Shown: positions 7,315 to 15,131, numbered from the stretch's first letter. The stretch: 64,000 nt of DNA from Dehalococcoidia bacterium (GCA_021295955.1 JAGWBJ010000007.1:1-64000), one strand, 5' to 3'. The notes: generated by a model from the sequence alone, not told the origin. A program made the numbers and translations.

Positions 7315-8569
7315 GCGCTTGGACATCGAAGAGGCCAACCGGTTGGCCATGGAGCGGCTGCTCGGTGGAGAGCCGGTCCTGGTGGACGTGGCCCGGGCGT
7401 CGGAGGTGATACCGGGCCTCTCCGAGGGTGTGCTCCTGCACGCGGGCCCTCCCATCGCCTGGGACCAGATGTGCGGCCCCATGCGTGCCGCGGTGGTGGG
7501 CGCCATCCAGTACGAGGAGTGGGCCGAGGACGAAGCGGGGGCCGAGGCCCTGGCTGCACGGGGAGAGATACGCTTCCAGCCCAGCCACGACGTGGGCGCC
7601 GTCGGCCCCATGACCGGGATTACCAGCGCCTCCATGCCCGTATTCGTGGTGGAGAACCGCGCCTTTGGAAACCGTGCATTCTGCACCATAAACGAGGGTA
7701 CCGGCAGGGTCCTCCGCTTCGGGGCCAACGACGCCCAGGTGATCGAGAGGCTGCGCTGGGTCCGCGCCACGCTCGCCCCCGCCCTCCGGACGGCGGTGGA
7801 CCGCGCGGGCGGCGTCCCTCTGGGGCCGTTGATGTCCAGGGCCCTGACCATGGGCGACGAGATGCACCAGCGGAACGTGGGCGCCACCTCCCTGTTCATC
7901 CGGGAGCTGGCGCCCAGCCTGGCCAGCACGGCCGCCCCGGGGGACCAGGGGCCCGTGCTGGAGTTCCTGGCCGGCAACGACCAGTTCTTCCTGAACCTGG
8001 GGATGGCCGCCGGCAAGGCCATCATGGACCCCCTGGGAGAAGTCCCGGGGTCCACCGTGGTGTGGGCCATGTGCCGCAACGGCCGCGACTTCGGAATAAG
8101 GGTCGGCGCCACCGGCAAGCGGTGGTTCACAGCCCCGGCGCTGATGCCCCGGGGGCTCTACTTCCCAGGCTATACGCAGGACGACGCCAACCCGGACCTG
8201 GGAGACAGCGCCATCATGGAGACGGTGGGGCTGGGCGGGTTCGCCATGGCGGCCTCCCCGTCGGTGGTGGGGTTCGTGGGAGCGGGAACGTTCCAGGACG
8301 CCGTCAACTACACCAGGGAGATGGCCGAGATCACCCTGGGCCGCAACACCCATTTCTCCCTGCCGACCCTGGACTTTCAGGGGACCCCGACAGGCATCGA
8401 CGTGCGCAGGGTCGTGGAGACAGGCATCGCCCCCGTAATCAACACGGGCATAGCCCACAGGGAGCCGGGCGTAGGGCAGGTGGGCGCCGGGATAGTCCGG
8501 GCGCCCATGGAGTGCTTCACCCAGGCCCTGGAGGCGTTGGTGGAGGCGTTGGTGGAGGAGCTGGGGTAA
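7307..8569 (+). CDS. DUF1116 / AllG (YlbE)-like protein
   Basis: 420 residues, starting at GTG 7307 after AGGGGAGG. Features of DUF1116 are the EANRLA N-terminus, AGPPIAWDQMCGPMRAAVVGA near residue 50, RFQPSHDVGAVGPMTGI, GNRAFCTINEGTGRVLRFG, and a GNDQFFLNLGMAAGKA block. This is the AllG subunit type of oxamate carbamoyltransferase. It closes the operon allH-like, fdrA, small FdrA, allG-like. No carbamate kinase, which would turn carbamoyl phosphate into ATP, is seen next to it. Confidence 0.88.
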   Translation: MAERLDIEEANRLAMERLLGGEPVLVDVARASEVIPGLSEGVLLHAGPPIAWDQMCGPMRAAVVGAIQYEEWAEDEAGAEALAARGEIRFQPSHDVGAVGPMTGITSASMPVFVVENRAFGNRAFCTINEGTGRVLRFGANDAQVIERLRWVRATLAPALRTAVDRAGGVPLGPLMSRALTMGDEMHQRNVGATSLFIRELAPSLASTAAPGDQGPVLEFLAGNDQFFLNLGMAAGKAIMDPLGEVPGSTVVWAMCRNGRDFGIRVGATGKRWFTAPALMPRGLYFPGYTQDDANPDLGDSAIMETVGLGGFAMAASPSVVGFVGAGTFQDAVNYTREMAEITLGRNTHFSLPTLDFQGTPTGIDVRRVVETGIAPVINTGIAHREPGVGQVGAGIVRAPMECFTQALEALVEALVEELG

Positions 8570-8634
8570 CGCCAGGGCCCTCGGACGTGCCGCGGAGTCT
8601 CTGAGCTGGCGAACATCATGATACGCTTGAGTGA

Positions 8635-8663
8635 TTGACCTAAGCGACGCAGCTTTATATAAT
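8635..8663 (+). promoter_or_regulatory. Promoter of nucleotide-sugar gene cluster
   Basis: TTGACC (8635-8640), a 17-base spacer and a consensus TATAAT (8658-8663), giving a leader of about 40 nt ahead of the GTG at 8712. Confidence 0.75.
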
Positions 8664-8711
8664 CTGGACTGTCCCGGTCTGCGGGTCTGAAACGCGGTCC
8701 GAAGGGGGTAT

Positions 8712-10085
8712 GTGACGGGGACGGCCACCTCACTGGCAGCGTCGGGCCTTCTTGCCAAGATCGAGCAGCGGGCAGCTTTGATCTCCGTCATCGGACTGGG
8801 CCACGTCGGCCTACCCCTGGCCGCGGGTTTCGCCGAGGCCGGCTTTCCGGTGCTGGGCATAGATACCGACCGAGCCAAGGTCGAGGCCATCGACCGCGGC
8901 GAGTCGTACGTCTCGGACGTATCATCGGAGACCCTACGCCGGCTGGCGGACCGCGCCGCCGTGGGGAGCGACGGCGGCCGGCCGGGGGGGCGCCTCAGCG
9001 CCGTCGCCGACTACGAGCGCCTGGAAGAGTCGGACGTCATCATCGTCTGCGTTCCCACGCCCCTGGGCAAGACCAAGGACCCCGACCTGTCCTTCATAGT
9101 CTCGACCGCCGAGGAGATAGCGCGGAGGATGCGCCGGGGCGCACTGGTCGTCCTGGAGAGCACCACCTATCCGGGGACCACCGAGGAGCTCATCCTGCCG
9201 AACCTTCAGGACCTGGACGGACGAAGGTACGAGGCGGGGACGGACTTCTTTCTGGCATACTCGCCGGAACGCTTGGACCCCGGACGGAAGGACTGGACCC
9301 TCGGCAACACGCCCAAGGTGATAGGGGGCGTTACTCCCGCCTGCGTCGAAGTCGGGGCCAGGCTCTACGAGTGTGTCGTGGACCGGGTGGTGCCGGTGGA
9401 CTCCCCCAAGGTCGCGGAGATGGTCAAGCTCCTGGAGAACACCTTTCGCGCCACCAATATCGCCCTGGTCAACGAGTTCGCCATCATGTGCGGCCGCCTG
9501 GGAATAGACATTTGGCACGTCATCGAAGCCGCCAAGACCAAGCCCTTCGGGTTCATGCCCTTCCACCCTGGGCCCGGGCTGGGAGGCCACTGCATTCCCA
9601 TCGACCCCCAGTACCTGGCGTGGAAGCTCAAGACCGTGAACTATAACGCCCGTTTCATCCAGCTGGCGGCGGAGATAAACTTCGGGATGCCCTCCTACGT
9701 CGCCGGCAAGATCGCCCACGCCCTGAACGAAGAGTCCAAGCCGATGAGGGGCTCCCGCATCCTGGTCCTGGGGATCGCCTACAAAGAGGACGTGGCGGAC
9801 CTGAGGGAGTCCCCGGCCCTGGACCTGATCCGGCTGCTCCGGGGCCAGGGAGCCGACGTAGCCTACAACGACCCGTACATACCCCTCCTTCGCCACGACG
9901 ACATCGCCATGGACGGCGTAAGCCTGACGGAGGAGGAGCTGCGGCGTTCCGACTGCGTGGTCATAGTTACCCCCCACCAAGGCTACGACTGGCGGTGGGT
10001 CGTGGACAACAGCTCCCTGGTGGTCGACACTCGCAACGCCACCGGAGGCCTTGCCGGGCCCGTGGGAAGGGTCGTCAAGCTGTAG
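8712..10085 (+). CDS. Nucleotide-sugar dehydrogenase (UDP-N-acetyl-D-mannosamine/GlcNAc dehydrogenase type)
   Basis: 457 residues. VIGLGHVGLPLAAGFAEAG near residue 28 is the NAD-binding Rossmann start; TPLGKTKDPDLS, YSPERLDPG and KLLENTFRATNIALVNEFA are conserved, and GPGLGGHCIPIDPQYLAWK holds the catalytic Cys at about residue 294. The GGHCIPIDP form is that of WecC/WbpA enzymes, which oxidise C6 of a UDP-HexNAc twice to a uronate. With the WecB-like 2-epimerase three genes downstream, the pair could make UDP-ManNAc and UDP-ManNAcA for a surface glycan. GTG start; ~8 bases after a GGGGG run. Confidence 0.88.
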   Translation: MTGTATSLAASGLLAKIEQRAALISVIGLGHVGLPLAAGFAEAGFPVLGIDTDRAKVEAIDRGESYVSDVSSETLRRLADRAAVGSDGGRPGGRLSAVADYERLEESDVIIVCVPTPLGKTKDPDLSFIVSTAEEIARRMRRGALVVLESTTYPGTTEELILPNLQDLDGRRYEAGTDFFLAYSPERLDPGRKDWTLGNTPKVIGGVTPACVEVGARLYECVVDRVVPVDSPKVAEMVKLLENTFRATNIALVNEFAIMCGRLGIDIWHVIEAAKTKPFGFMPFHPGPGLGGHCIPIDPQYLAWKLKTVNYNARFIQLAAEINFGMPSYVAGKIAHALNEESKPMRGSRILVLGIAYKEDVADLRESPALDLIRLLRGQGADVAYNDPYIPLLRHDDIAMDGVSLTEEELRRSDCVVIVTPHQGYDWRWVVDNSSLVVDTRNATGGLAGPVGRVVKL

Positions 10086-10167
10086 TGACCGGCCGCCCGT
10101 CACCGTGTAACATCGGCCTTGGAGTCCGCCCGCCATGTCGCCCGACCGGCGGCCGACAGGAAAGCTG

Positions 10168-10512
10168 ATGCATCGGCGAACGGAAAAGCCCTGGGGCTAC
10201 GAGGAGCTGATCACCCTCAACGATAGGTACTGTTTCAAGCTGCTCTTCGTGAAGGCCGGACATAGGACCAGCCTTCAGTACCACCGGGTGAAGCACGAAA
10301 CGATGTACCTCCTGTCGGGCGAGGGGACGCTGGAGGTCCACGGCGAGGACGGGTCGATACAGAGCCGACACATGGGACAGGGGGACACGTTCGAGCTGGC
10401 GCCGGGCACCGTCCACCGCATCTCAGCCCAGGAGGACGCCACCTACCTGGAGGCGAGCACACCGGAGATGGGCGACGTGGTGCGGCTGGAAGACGACTAC
10501 GGCCGAAGCTGA
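10168..10512 (+). CDS. Cupin-fold protein (mannose-6-phosphate isomerase-like)
   Basis: About 114 residues forming a single cupin barrel. RTEKPWGYEELI opens the domain as in type II phosphomannose isomerases; GHRTSLQYHRVKHETMYLLSG carries the first metal-binding cupin motif (H, H, E) and ELAPGTVHRI the second. It likely binds a sugar or sugar phosphate and metal. The ATG at 10168 has AGGAAAG before it; an upstream ATG at 10135 would add 11 residues not typical of the family. It lies between sugar-nucleotide genes. Confidence 0.85.
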   Translation: MHRRTEKPWGYEELITLNDRYCFKLLFVKAGHRTSLQYHRVKHETMYLLSGEGTLEVHGEDGSIQSRHMGQGDTFELAPGTVHRISAQEDATYLEASTPEMGDVVRLEDDYGRS

Positions 10513-10588
10513 CGTGCATACCCAGATTCCGCTAGGTCCCGGCTTCGACGGGTTCAGTGGTCGTTGAGACACTAGGCATGGAGCACCG

Positions 10589-11551
10589 ATGAAGGCGCTG
10601 ATCACGGGGGGAGCCGGCTTCGTCGGGTCTCACCTGGCCGAGGTCCTTCTGGCGGACGGACACCGCGTACACGTGGTGGACGATCTGTCTACGGGAAGCA
10701 TCGACAACATCGTCCCGTTCAAGGCGCACCGGGAGTTCCACTACGAAATCGGGGCCGTGACGGACGTTCCCCTGATGACGGATCTGGTGGACGAGGCCGA
10801 TGTCATATTCCACCTGGCTGCCGTCGTGGGTGTCAAGCTGGCCGTGGAGAGGCCGGTGGAGACCCTGGAGACCAATCTCAACGGCACGGGCGTGCTCCTG
10901 AAGCTGGCGGGCAGGAAGAAGAAGAGGGTCCTCATCGCCTCCACCTCCGAGGTCTACGGGGACGGTCCCGACCAGCCCCTTCGAGAGGACGCCCCGGTGC
11001 TGCTCTATCCCACCGTGAAGAGCCGGTGGAGCTACGCCTGGTCCAAGGCCATCGACGAGTCCCTGGCCATGGCCCACTGGACCCAGCGGGGCCTGCCTGT
11101 CATCGTCGCTCGCCTGTTCAACACCGTGGGGCCCCGGCAGACGGGACGATACGGTATGGTGATCCCCCGGCTCGTGCACCAGGCGTTGGCGGGCGAGCCT
11201 CTGACCATATACGGGGACGGCGCCCAGTCCCGGTGCTTCGCCTACGTCGGTGACGTGGCGCGAGGCCTGGCCGACCTGGCCCTGTGCCCCGAGGCCGCGG
11301 GCCAGATATTCAACGTCGGCAACGACCAGGAGGTGACCATCAACGACCTGGCCCGGCGCATCATCCGGGCTACCGGCAGCTCCTCCCCGGTGACCCACCT
11401 GCCCTACGGCCAGGTCTATGGGGAGGGGTTCGAAGACATGCGTCGCCGGGTCCCGGACCTCACGAAGATTCGAAGGGCCGTGGGATACAGGACCACCAAG
11501 GACCTGGACGACATCATCCGGATGGTGGCGGACCACGCCCGCCGCGGGTAG
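10589..11551 (+). CDS. NAD-dependent sugar-nucleotide epimerase/dehydratase (extended SDR)
   Basis: 320 residues. ITGGAGFVGSHLAEVL is the GxxGxxG NAD site at the N-terminus, followed by DDLSTG, FHLAAVVGV, STSEVYGD and the catalytic pair in SYAWSK (YxxxK) near residue 150; FNTVGPRQTGRYGMVIPR and YGDGAQSRCFAYVGDV are typical of GalE/WbpP-type epimerases and UDP-xylose synthase-like enzymes. Substrate is not fixed by sequence. It follows the cupin gene by 77 bases and precedes wecB by 12, consistent with one operon. Confidence 0.85.
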   Translation: MKALITGGAGFVGSHLAEVLLADGHRVHVVDDLSTGSIDNIVPFKAHREFHYEIGAVTDVPLMTDLVDEADVIFHLAAVVGVKLAVERPVETLETNLNGTGVLLKLAGRKKKRVLIASTSEVYGDGPDQPLREDAPVLLYPTVKSRWSYAWSKAIDESLAMAHWTQRGLPVIVARLFNTVGPRQTGRYGMVIPRLVHQALAGEPLTIYGDGAQSRCFAYVGDVARGLADLALCPEAAGQIFNVGNDQEVTINDLARRIIRATGSSSPVTHLPYGQVYGEGFEDMRRRVPDLTKIRRAVGYRTTKDLDDIIRMVADHARRG

Positions 11552-11563
11552 GGGGCTTCCCTG

Positions 11564-12664
11564 ATGCTGGTGTGCTGCGTGGTGGGCGCCCGGCCCAACT
11601 TCATGAAGATGGCGCCGGTGGTCGCCCAGCTCCGGTCCCGGGGCGTCCCGCACATCCTGGTCCACACGGGACAGCACTACGACGCCAACCTGTCCGGCGT
11701 GTTCATCCAGGAGCTGGGGCTCCCTGAGCCCGACGTGCACCTGGACGTCGGCTCGGATACCCACTCCCGCCAGACCGCTCGCATCATGGTGGCGTTCGAG
11801 GAGGTGTGCAAAGCCCGCAGACCTGACCTGGTGGTAGTGGCCGGCGACGTCAACTCCACCCTGGCCGCCGCGCTGGCGGCGGCGAAGGAGGCCATCCCGA
11901 TAGCCCACGTGGAGGCGGGGCTTCGCTCCTTCGACCGGACCATGCCCGAGGAGATCAACAGGCGGCTCACCGACCACCTGTCGGAGATGCTGTTCACCAC
12001 CGAGGAGAGCGGGAACGAGAACCTGCGCCGGGAAGGAGTCCCCGAGGACAGGGTCCACTTCGTGGGCAACTGCATGGTGGACACGCTGCTGAGCCATGTA
12101 GAGGAGGCCGAGGGCCGGCGCCCATGGCGCGGGTTCGGCCTGGAACGAGGCGCATACGCCCTGCTGACCCTGCACAGACCCTCGAACGTGGACGACCCGG
12201 GGATCCTTGCGACGGTCATGGAGGGCATGGCACGGGTGTCGGACTCCTTGCCCGTGCTGTTCCCCGCACACCCCCGCACCAGGGCCCGGCTGGCCGAGGT
12301 GGGAATCGGCCCAGGGGGACCGGTGACCCTCTGCGACCCTCTGCCATACGTCCAGTTCCTGGGGCTGATGGCGGGGGCCGGCTGCGTGCTCACCGACTCC
12401 GGAGGCATCCAGGAGGAGACCACGGTCCTGGGTATTCCCTGCCTGACCCTGCGGCACAACACCGAGCGGCCCGTTACCGTGGCCAGGGGCACCAACCGCC
12501 TGGTGGGAAACGACCCCGACGAGGTCCTCCGAGGCTTGGCGGACGTCCTCGCCGGGAGATGGCCCCGGGGAGACCGTCCGCCTCTATGGGACGGCCGAGC
12601 CGGGGAGCGCACCGTAGACTTGATCGAAGACCGGCTCGCGTCCCTCCCCACGGGGAAGGGATAA
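11564..12664 (+). CDS. wecB: UDP-N-acetylglucosamine 2-epimerase (non-hydrolysing)
   Basis: 366 residues, usual for WecB/MnaA. CVVGARPNFMKMAPVV, THTGQHYDANLSG, VAGDVNSTLAAALAA, HVEAGLRSFDRTMPEEINR, HRPSNVDD and TDSGGIQEETTVLGIPCLTLR are all family signatures and include the substrate-binding His and Glu residues. It interconverts UDP-GlcNAc and UDP-ManNAc in the cytoplasm. It is the last gene of the cluster and supplies the substrate for the WecC-like dehydrogenase at 8712. Confidence 0.93.
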   Translation: MLVCCVVGARPNFMKMAPVVAQLRSRGVPHILVHTGQHYDANLSGVFIQELGLPEPDVHLDVGSDTHSRQTARIMVAFEEVCKARRPDLVVVAGDVNSTLAAALAAAKEAIPIAHVEAGLRSFDRTMPEEINRRLTDHLSEMLFTTEESGNENLRREGVPEDRVHFVGNCMVDTLLSHVEEAEGRRPWRGFGLERGAYALLTLHRPSNVDDPGILATVMEGMARVSDSLPVLFPAHPRTRARLAEVGIGPGGPVTLCDPLPYVQFLGLMAGAGCVLTDSGGIQEETTVLGIPCLTLRHNTERPVTVARGTNRLVGNDPDEVLRGLADVLAGRWPRGDRPPLWDGRAGERTVDLIEDRLASLPTGKG

Positions 12665-12858
12665 AGTGGGAGTTGCGCGAAGGTCCCCTAGAAGGGAGCG
12701 GAAAGACGGCAAGTTATAAGGGCCACCAGGAACAGCAGGGCTCCCAGGACCGCCGTCATCAAGAACAGGTGACGTGACTGCACCGGCAGGGCCTCCGGCA
12801 ACCACGGTACATCTTGAGGACCGAAGAATCAATGGGCCCTGCCATTCCTGGAGGTGCG

Positions 12859-12888
12859 TTGACACGCCTGCCCTCCCCTCAATATCAT
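12859..12888 (+). promoter_or_regulatory. tRNA-Arg promoter with palindrome over the -10 box
   Basis: TTGACA (12859-12864), 18-base spacer, TATCAT (12883-12888), about 35 bases before the tRNA. The -10 box is at the centre of a perfect inverted repeat: CCCCTCAAT (12875-12883) and ATTGAGGGG (12887-12895) around ATC. This may be an operator or a cruciform-forming site, or the end of the previous transcription unit. Confidence 0.65.
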
Positions 12889-12922
12889 TGAGGGGAGACA
12901 CCGGGGCCCCCGTCCTCCGGAC

Positions 12923-12998
12923 GTCCCAGTAGCTCAGCGGACAGAGCGGCTGCCTTCTAAGCAGCGGGTCGCGGGTTCGAATCCTGCCTGGGACGCCA
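12923..12998 (+). tRNA. tRNA-Arg (TCT anticodon)
   Basis: Full cloverleaf: acceptor arms GTCCCAG and CTGGGAC, D arm GCTC...GAGC, anticodon stem GCTGC/GCAGC around the loop CTTCTAA (anticodon TCT, reads AGA), T arm GCGGG-TTCGAAT-CCTGC, discriminator G and an encoded CCA. Its 3' half is the left boundary repeat of the islet that follows. Confidence 0.97.
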
Positions 12999-12999
12999 C
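12952..12999 (+). repeat. Islet left boundary direct repeat (attL-like)
   Basis: 48 bases from the anticodon arm to just past the CCA of tRNA-Arg. It recurs at 14939-14986 with 47 of 48 bases the same (T at 12976 versus G at 14963). Such tRNA 3'-end duplications mark integration by tyrosine recombinases. Confidence 0.9.
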
Positions 13000-13188
13000 A
13001 ACAGCTACGAATAGCCCGGATTCATGCCTGAAACGGGTGAATCCGGGGTGCAGAGAGTCGCCGGTCCAGGCGGCTCTCTCTTTACCAAGAGGCATATCCG
13101 ACCCGCTGCCTGCTTCCAACGGTAAGTCCGGCTCCAACCCCCCTGCCTGCCTGACAGACAATTCCCAGAATCGAGGCAAGTACCGACC

Positions 13189-13860
13189 GTGCGTTCCCTG
13201 CTCCCAAACGGGTTTCCGGCATACGCCCGGGTGTTTCATCCCGTCTATCTCGACAACGACGAGGAGCAGCCTGTCAGATGGTCCACGGTGGCTTCATGGA
13301 CGGGCCGAACCGTCCATCCACAGATGCAGTTCCAGCGTGTCGCAGGTCTGCCCGAAGGCCCTGACTTCGATGAACCAGACCCGCCGTGGGGTTCGCATCC
13401 GACTGTCGGGTCAATCCCGGAAGCGGAGTGTCGTATCCTGGTCGAAACGCTCAGGGGCTTCACCACAATCCCCGACATCTGCTATTTCTGCCTTTGGGAA
13501 GGCCGGGGAAACATCGACACCCGCCTTTACAAGGCCGGTTCTCGTGTGAGAGCGCCGCACCGAAACCACCTGCTGTTCCACGGTCCTATCGAAGCCATAA
13601 TGGCTTTTTTCGCAACAGATTGGCCCCGCGGGCACGTCTGGGGCAACTCGCCGAACATCTGGTGGCCGAAGGACCGGTCCTGGTGCGTGGCAACGGACAT
13701 CGACCTGTGCCACACCTACATTGGCGGCAGCCGGGAGTGCATCGAGGCGATACTGAGCCACCCGGACCTGGAGGCGCTGCCCACGACCCTCGACGCGTCG
13801 ACTTACCTGATCAGCGACACCATCAACGCACCGGAAGAGTTCCAAGGCGGCAGTGAATGA
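13189..13860 (+). CDS. Conserved protein of unknown function in tRNA islet
   Basis: 223 residues from a GTG. The N-terminus FPAYARVFHPVYLDNDEEQPVRWSTVA and the later blocks PDICYFCLWEGRG and SPNIWWPKDRSWCVATDIDLCHTYIGGS are rich in aromatic residues and look like a conserved globular family that I have seen as 'hypothetical protein' in actinobacteria and Chloroflexota. No signal peptide, membrane segment or catalytic motif that I can name. It is the first gene after the tRNA in the islet and is followed by a toxin-antitoxin pair. Confidence 0.7.
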   Translation: MRSLLPNGFPAYARVFHPVYLDNDEEQPVRWSTVASWTGRTVHPQMQFQRVAGLPEGPDFDEPDPPWGSHPTVGSIPEAECRILVETLRGFTTIPDICYFCLWEGRGNIDTRLYKAGSRVRAPHRNHLLFHGPIEAIMAFFATDWPRGHVWGNSPNIWWPKDRSWCVATDIDLCHTYIGGSRECIEAILSHPDLEALPTTLDASTYLISDTINAPEEFQGGSE

Positions 13861-13951
13861 GCATGTCGCGTCTCTCGCCAGTAAACAACAAGCGTTCACA
13901 CCGGTGACTCGGGCGTCAATACGAGTTGGGGATTGACTTTGGCCTTCTGAA

Positions 13952-13970
13952 TGTGTAAACATGTTACACA
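13952..13970 (+). promoter_or_regulatory. Palindromic operator of the VapBC-type pair
   Basis: Perfect inverted repeat TGTGTAA-acatg-TTACACA, 21 bases before the antitoxin ATG at 13991, with TTGACT (13933-13938) just upstream. A palindrome covering the -10 region is what autoregulated type II toxin-antitoxin operons have; the antitoxin is the likely repressor. Confidence 0.65.
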
Positions 13971-13990
13971 CAGTTCGGCTAGAGGGCGAC

Positions 13991-14266
13991 ATGGCCAGAG
14001 TACAATTGGTAATGCCGGACGCTGATCGAGATCGCTTCGTAGATCAAGCACGGCGAGAAGGCATGTCCCTAAGCGCATGGCTGCGCGCAGCCGCCCGAGA
14101 GCGCCTTGAAACGCGCCAACGGGTCGAGTTGTTCAAATCCCCTGAAGACGTCAAGGAGTTCTTCCGGTCTTGCGCAGCGCTGGATGGCCCGGACACGGAG
14201 CCGGACTGGAGCGAACATCTGCGAGTCATGAGTGAGTCGCGGACGGCAGGAGTCACCGGCACATGA
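13991..14266 (+). CDS. Ribbon-helix-helix-type antitoxin
   Basis: About 91 residues from ATG 13991 (an ATG 30 bases upstream lies inside the operator). The N-terminus ARVQLVMPDADRDRFVDQAR followed by EGMSLSAWLRAAARERL fits a ribbon-helix-helix: one strand and two helices with the SLSAWLR turn used by CopG/RHH antitoxins. The C-terminal half (KSPEDVKEFFRSCAALDG) would wrap the toxin. Its stop overlaps the toxin start (ATGA), the typical antitoxin-first arrangement. Confidence 0.8.
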   Translation: MARVQLVMPDADRDRFVDQARREGMSLSAWLRAAARERLETRQRVELFKSPEDVKEFFRSCAALDGPDTEPDWSEHLRVMSESRTAGVTGT

Positions 14267-14658
14267 TCTTCGTAGACACGAACGTCTTTGTGTACGCGGT
14301 GGGACGCCCTCACGACCTTCGGCCGACCGCTCAGGCATTCTTTGTCGAAGCCAACCGGAGCGGCACGCCGCTGTGCACTTCAGCGGAGGTGATGCAGGAA
14401 CTGGCCCATGTTTATCTGCCCACCGGACGGCTGCAAACCTTTGATGCGACGCTGGACCTGATTGCAAGCGCGGCAGTGGAGGTCTGGCCGCTGGAAGAAG
14501 CAGACGTGGCGCTGGCCCGTCAACTACGCGAGCAACACCCCACCTTGCAGGCCCGGGATCTCTGCCACCTAGCAAGTTGCCGGCGGCGTGGCATCAGAGA
14601 TATCAAGACCTTTGATCAGCCATTGGCCGCTGTATTTGGCCATCCTTCTGTCCCATAG
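14263..14658 (+). CDS. PIN-domain toxin (VapC family)
   Basis: 131 residues. MIFVDTNVFVYAVG holds the first acidic residue (Asp5) of the PIN nuclease site; SAEVMQELAHVY carries the conserved Glu; ALARQLREQHPTLQARDLCHLASCRRRGI and IKTFD give the last acidic residues. PIN toxins cleave tRNA or rRNA with Mg2+. It is translationally coupled to the antitoxin by a 4-base overlap and lies inside the tRNA-Arg islet, where it would stabilise the element. Confidence 0.88.
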   Translation: MIFVDTNVFVYAVGRPHDLRPTAQAFFVEANRSGTPLCTSAEVMQELAHVYLPTGRLQTFDATLDLIASAAVEVWPLEEADVALARQLREQHPTLQARDLCHLASCRRRGIRDIKTFDQPLAAVFGHPSVP

Positions 14659-14710
14659 GGGTTCCGTTTCATTTTGGAGGAACGGAAACATTTTAGGTGG
14701 TGAAGGAGCG

Positions 14711-14938
14711 ATGACCTGGGACCCACTCAACCTTTGGGCAACACTTCGCCGGCGACTGCTACGCCCGATACAGCAACGCCCGAAAGCTGCACCAGGCTCT
14801 AGCTCCTGTCCTACAGGAGTGCAAAGGACTCACCCGAGAGCGTCTCGACCGGGAAGCGGCAGGGGCGATTGGACGGCTTGCGCCCCTCGAATCGGTCGAG
14901 GGATTCGAAGCGGCGAGGCGGCGTACCCTCGTAGCTGC
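14711..14938 (+). pseudogene. Probable frameshifted, truncated gene at islet right end
   Basis: ATG 14711 has AAGGAG 4 bases upstream and starts MTWDPLNLW; that frame then becomes low-complexity Arg/Pro/Ser. The +1 frame, open from 14715, reads instead as a balanced protein, GQHFAGDCYARYSNARKLHQ and on through ECKGLTRERLDREAAGAIG, to the boundary repeat. One base lost or gained near 14735 would join the two. No family recognised. The change happens at CTT-T, so a +1 slip is also possible. Confidence 0.35.
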
Positions 14939-14986
14939 GCCTTCTAAGCAGCGGGTCGCGGGGTCGAATCCTGCCTGGGACGCCAC
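14939..14986 (+). repeat. Islet right boundary direct repeat (attR-like tRNA-Arg 3' end)
   Basis: Copies tRNA-Arg bases 12952-12999 with one change in the T loop. No 5' half of a tRNA precedes it, so it is not a functional tRNA. It lies exactly 1,987 bases from the left copy. Confidence 0.9.
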
Positions 14987-15131
14987 CTACTCCATCTGCT
15001 GCGATTTCCCGGCCCTTCCACTTGACAGCTATCCTTGGTATATGAGTCCCTGCTCCAAGTTCCAGTCGCCGCGCTACCGCTGAACCGACACCGGCGCCGC
15101 TGGCCTTGGACTTATCCACGGGGCACGGGGC

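Noticed and set aside
12934-13239. Minus-strand 101-codon frame across tRNA-Arg
   Set aside because: Antisense to the tRNA (ASQAGFEPATRC is the reversed T arm).
14939-14986. Second tRNA-Arg gene
   Set aside because: Only the 3' part is present; the upstream bases do not form the acceptor or D arm.
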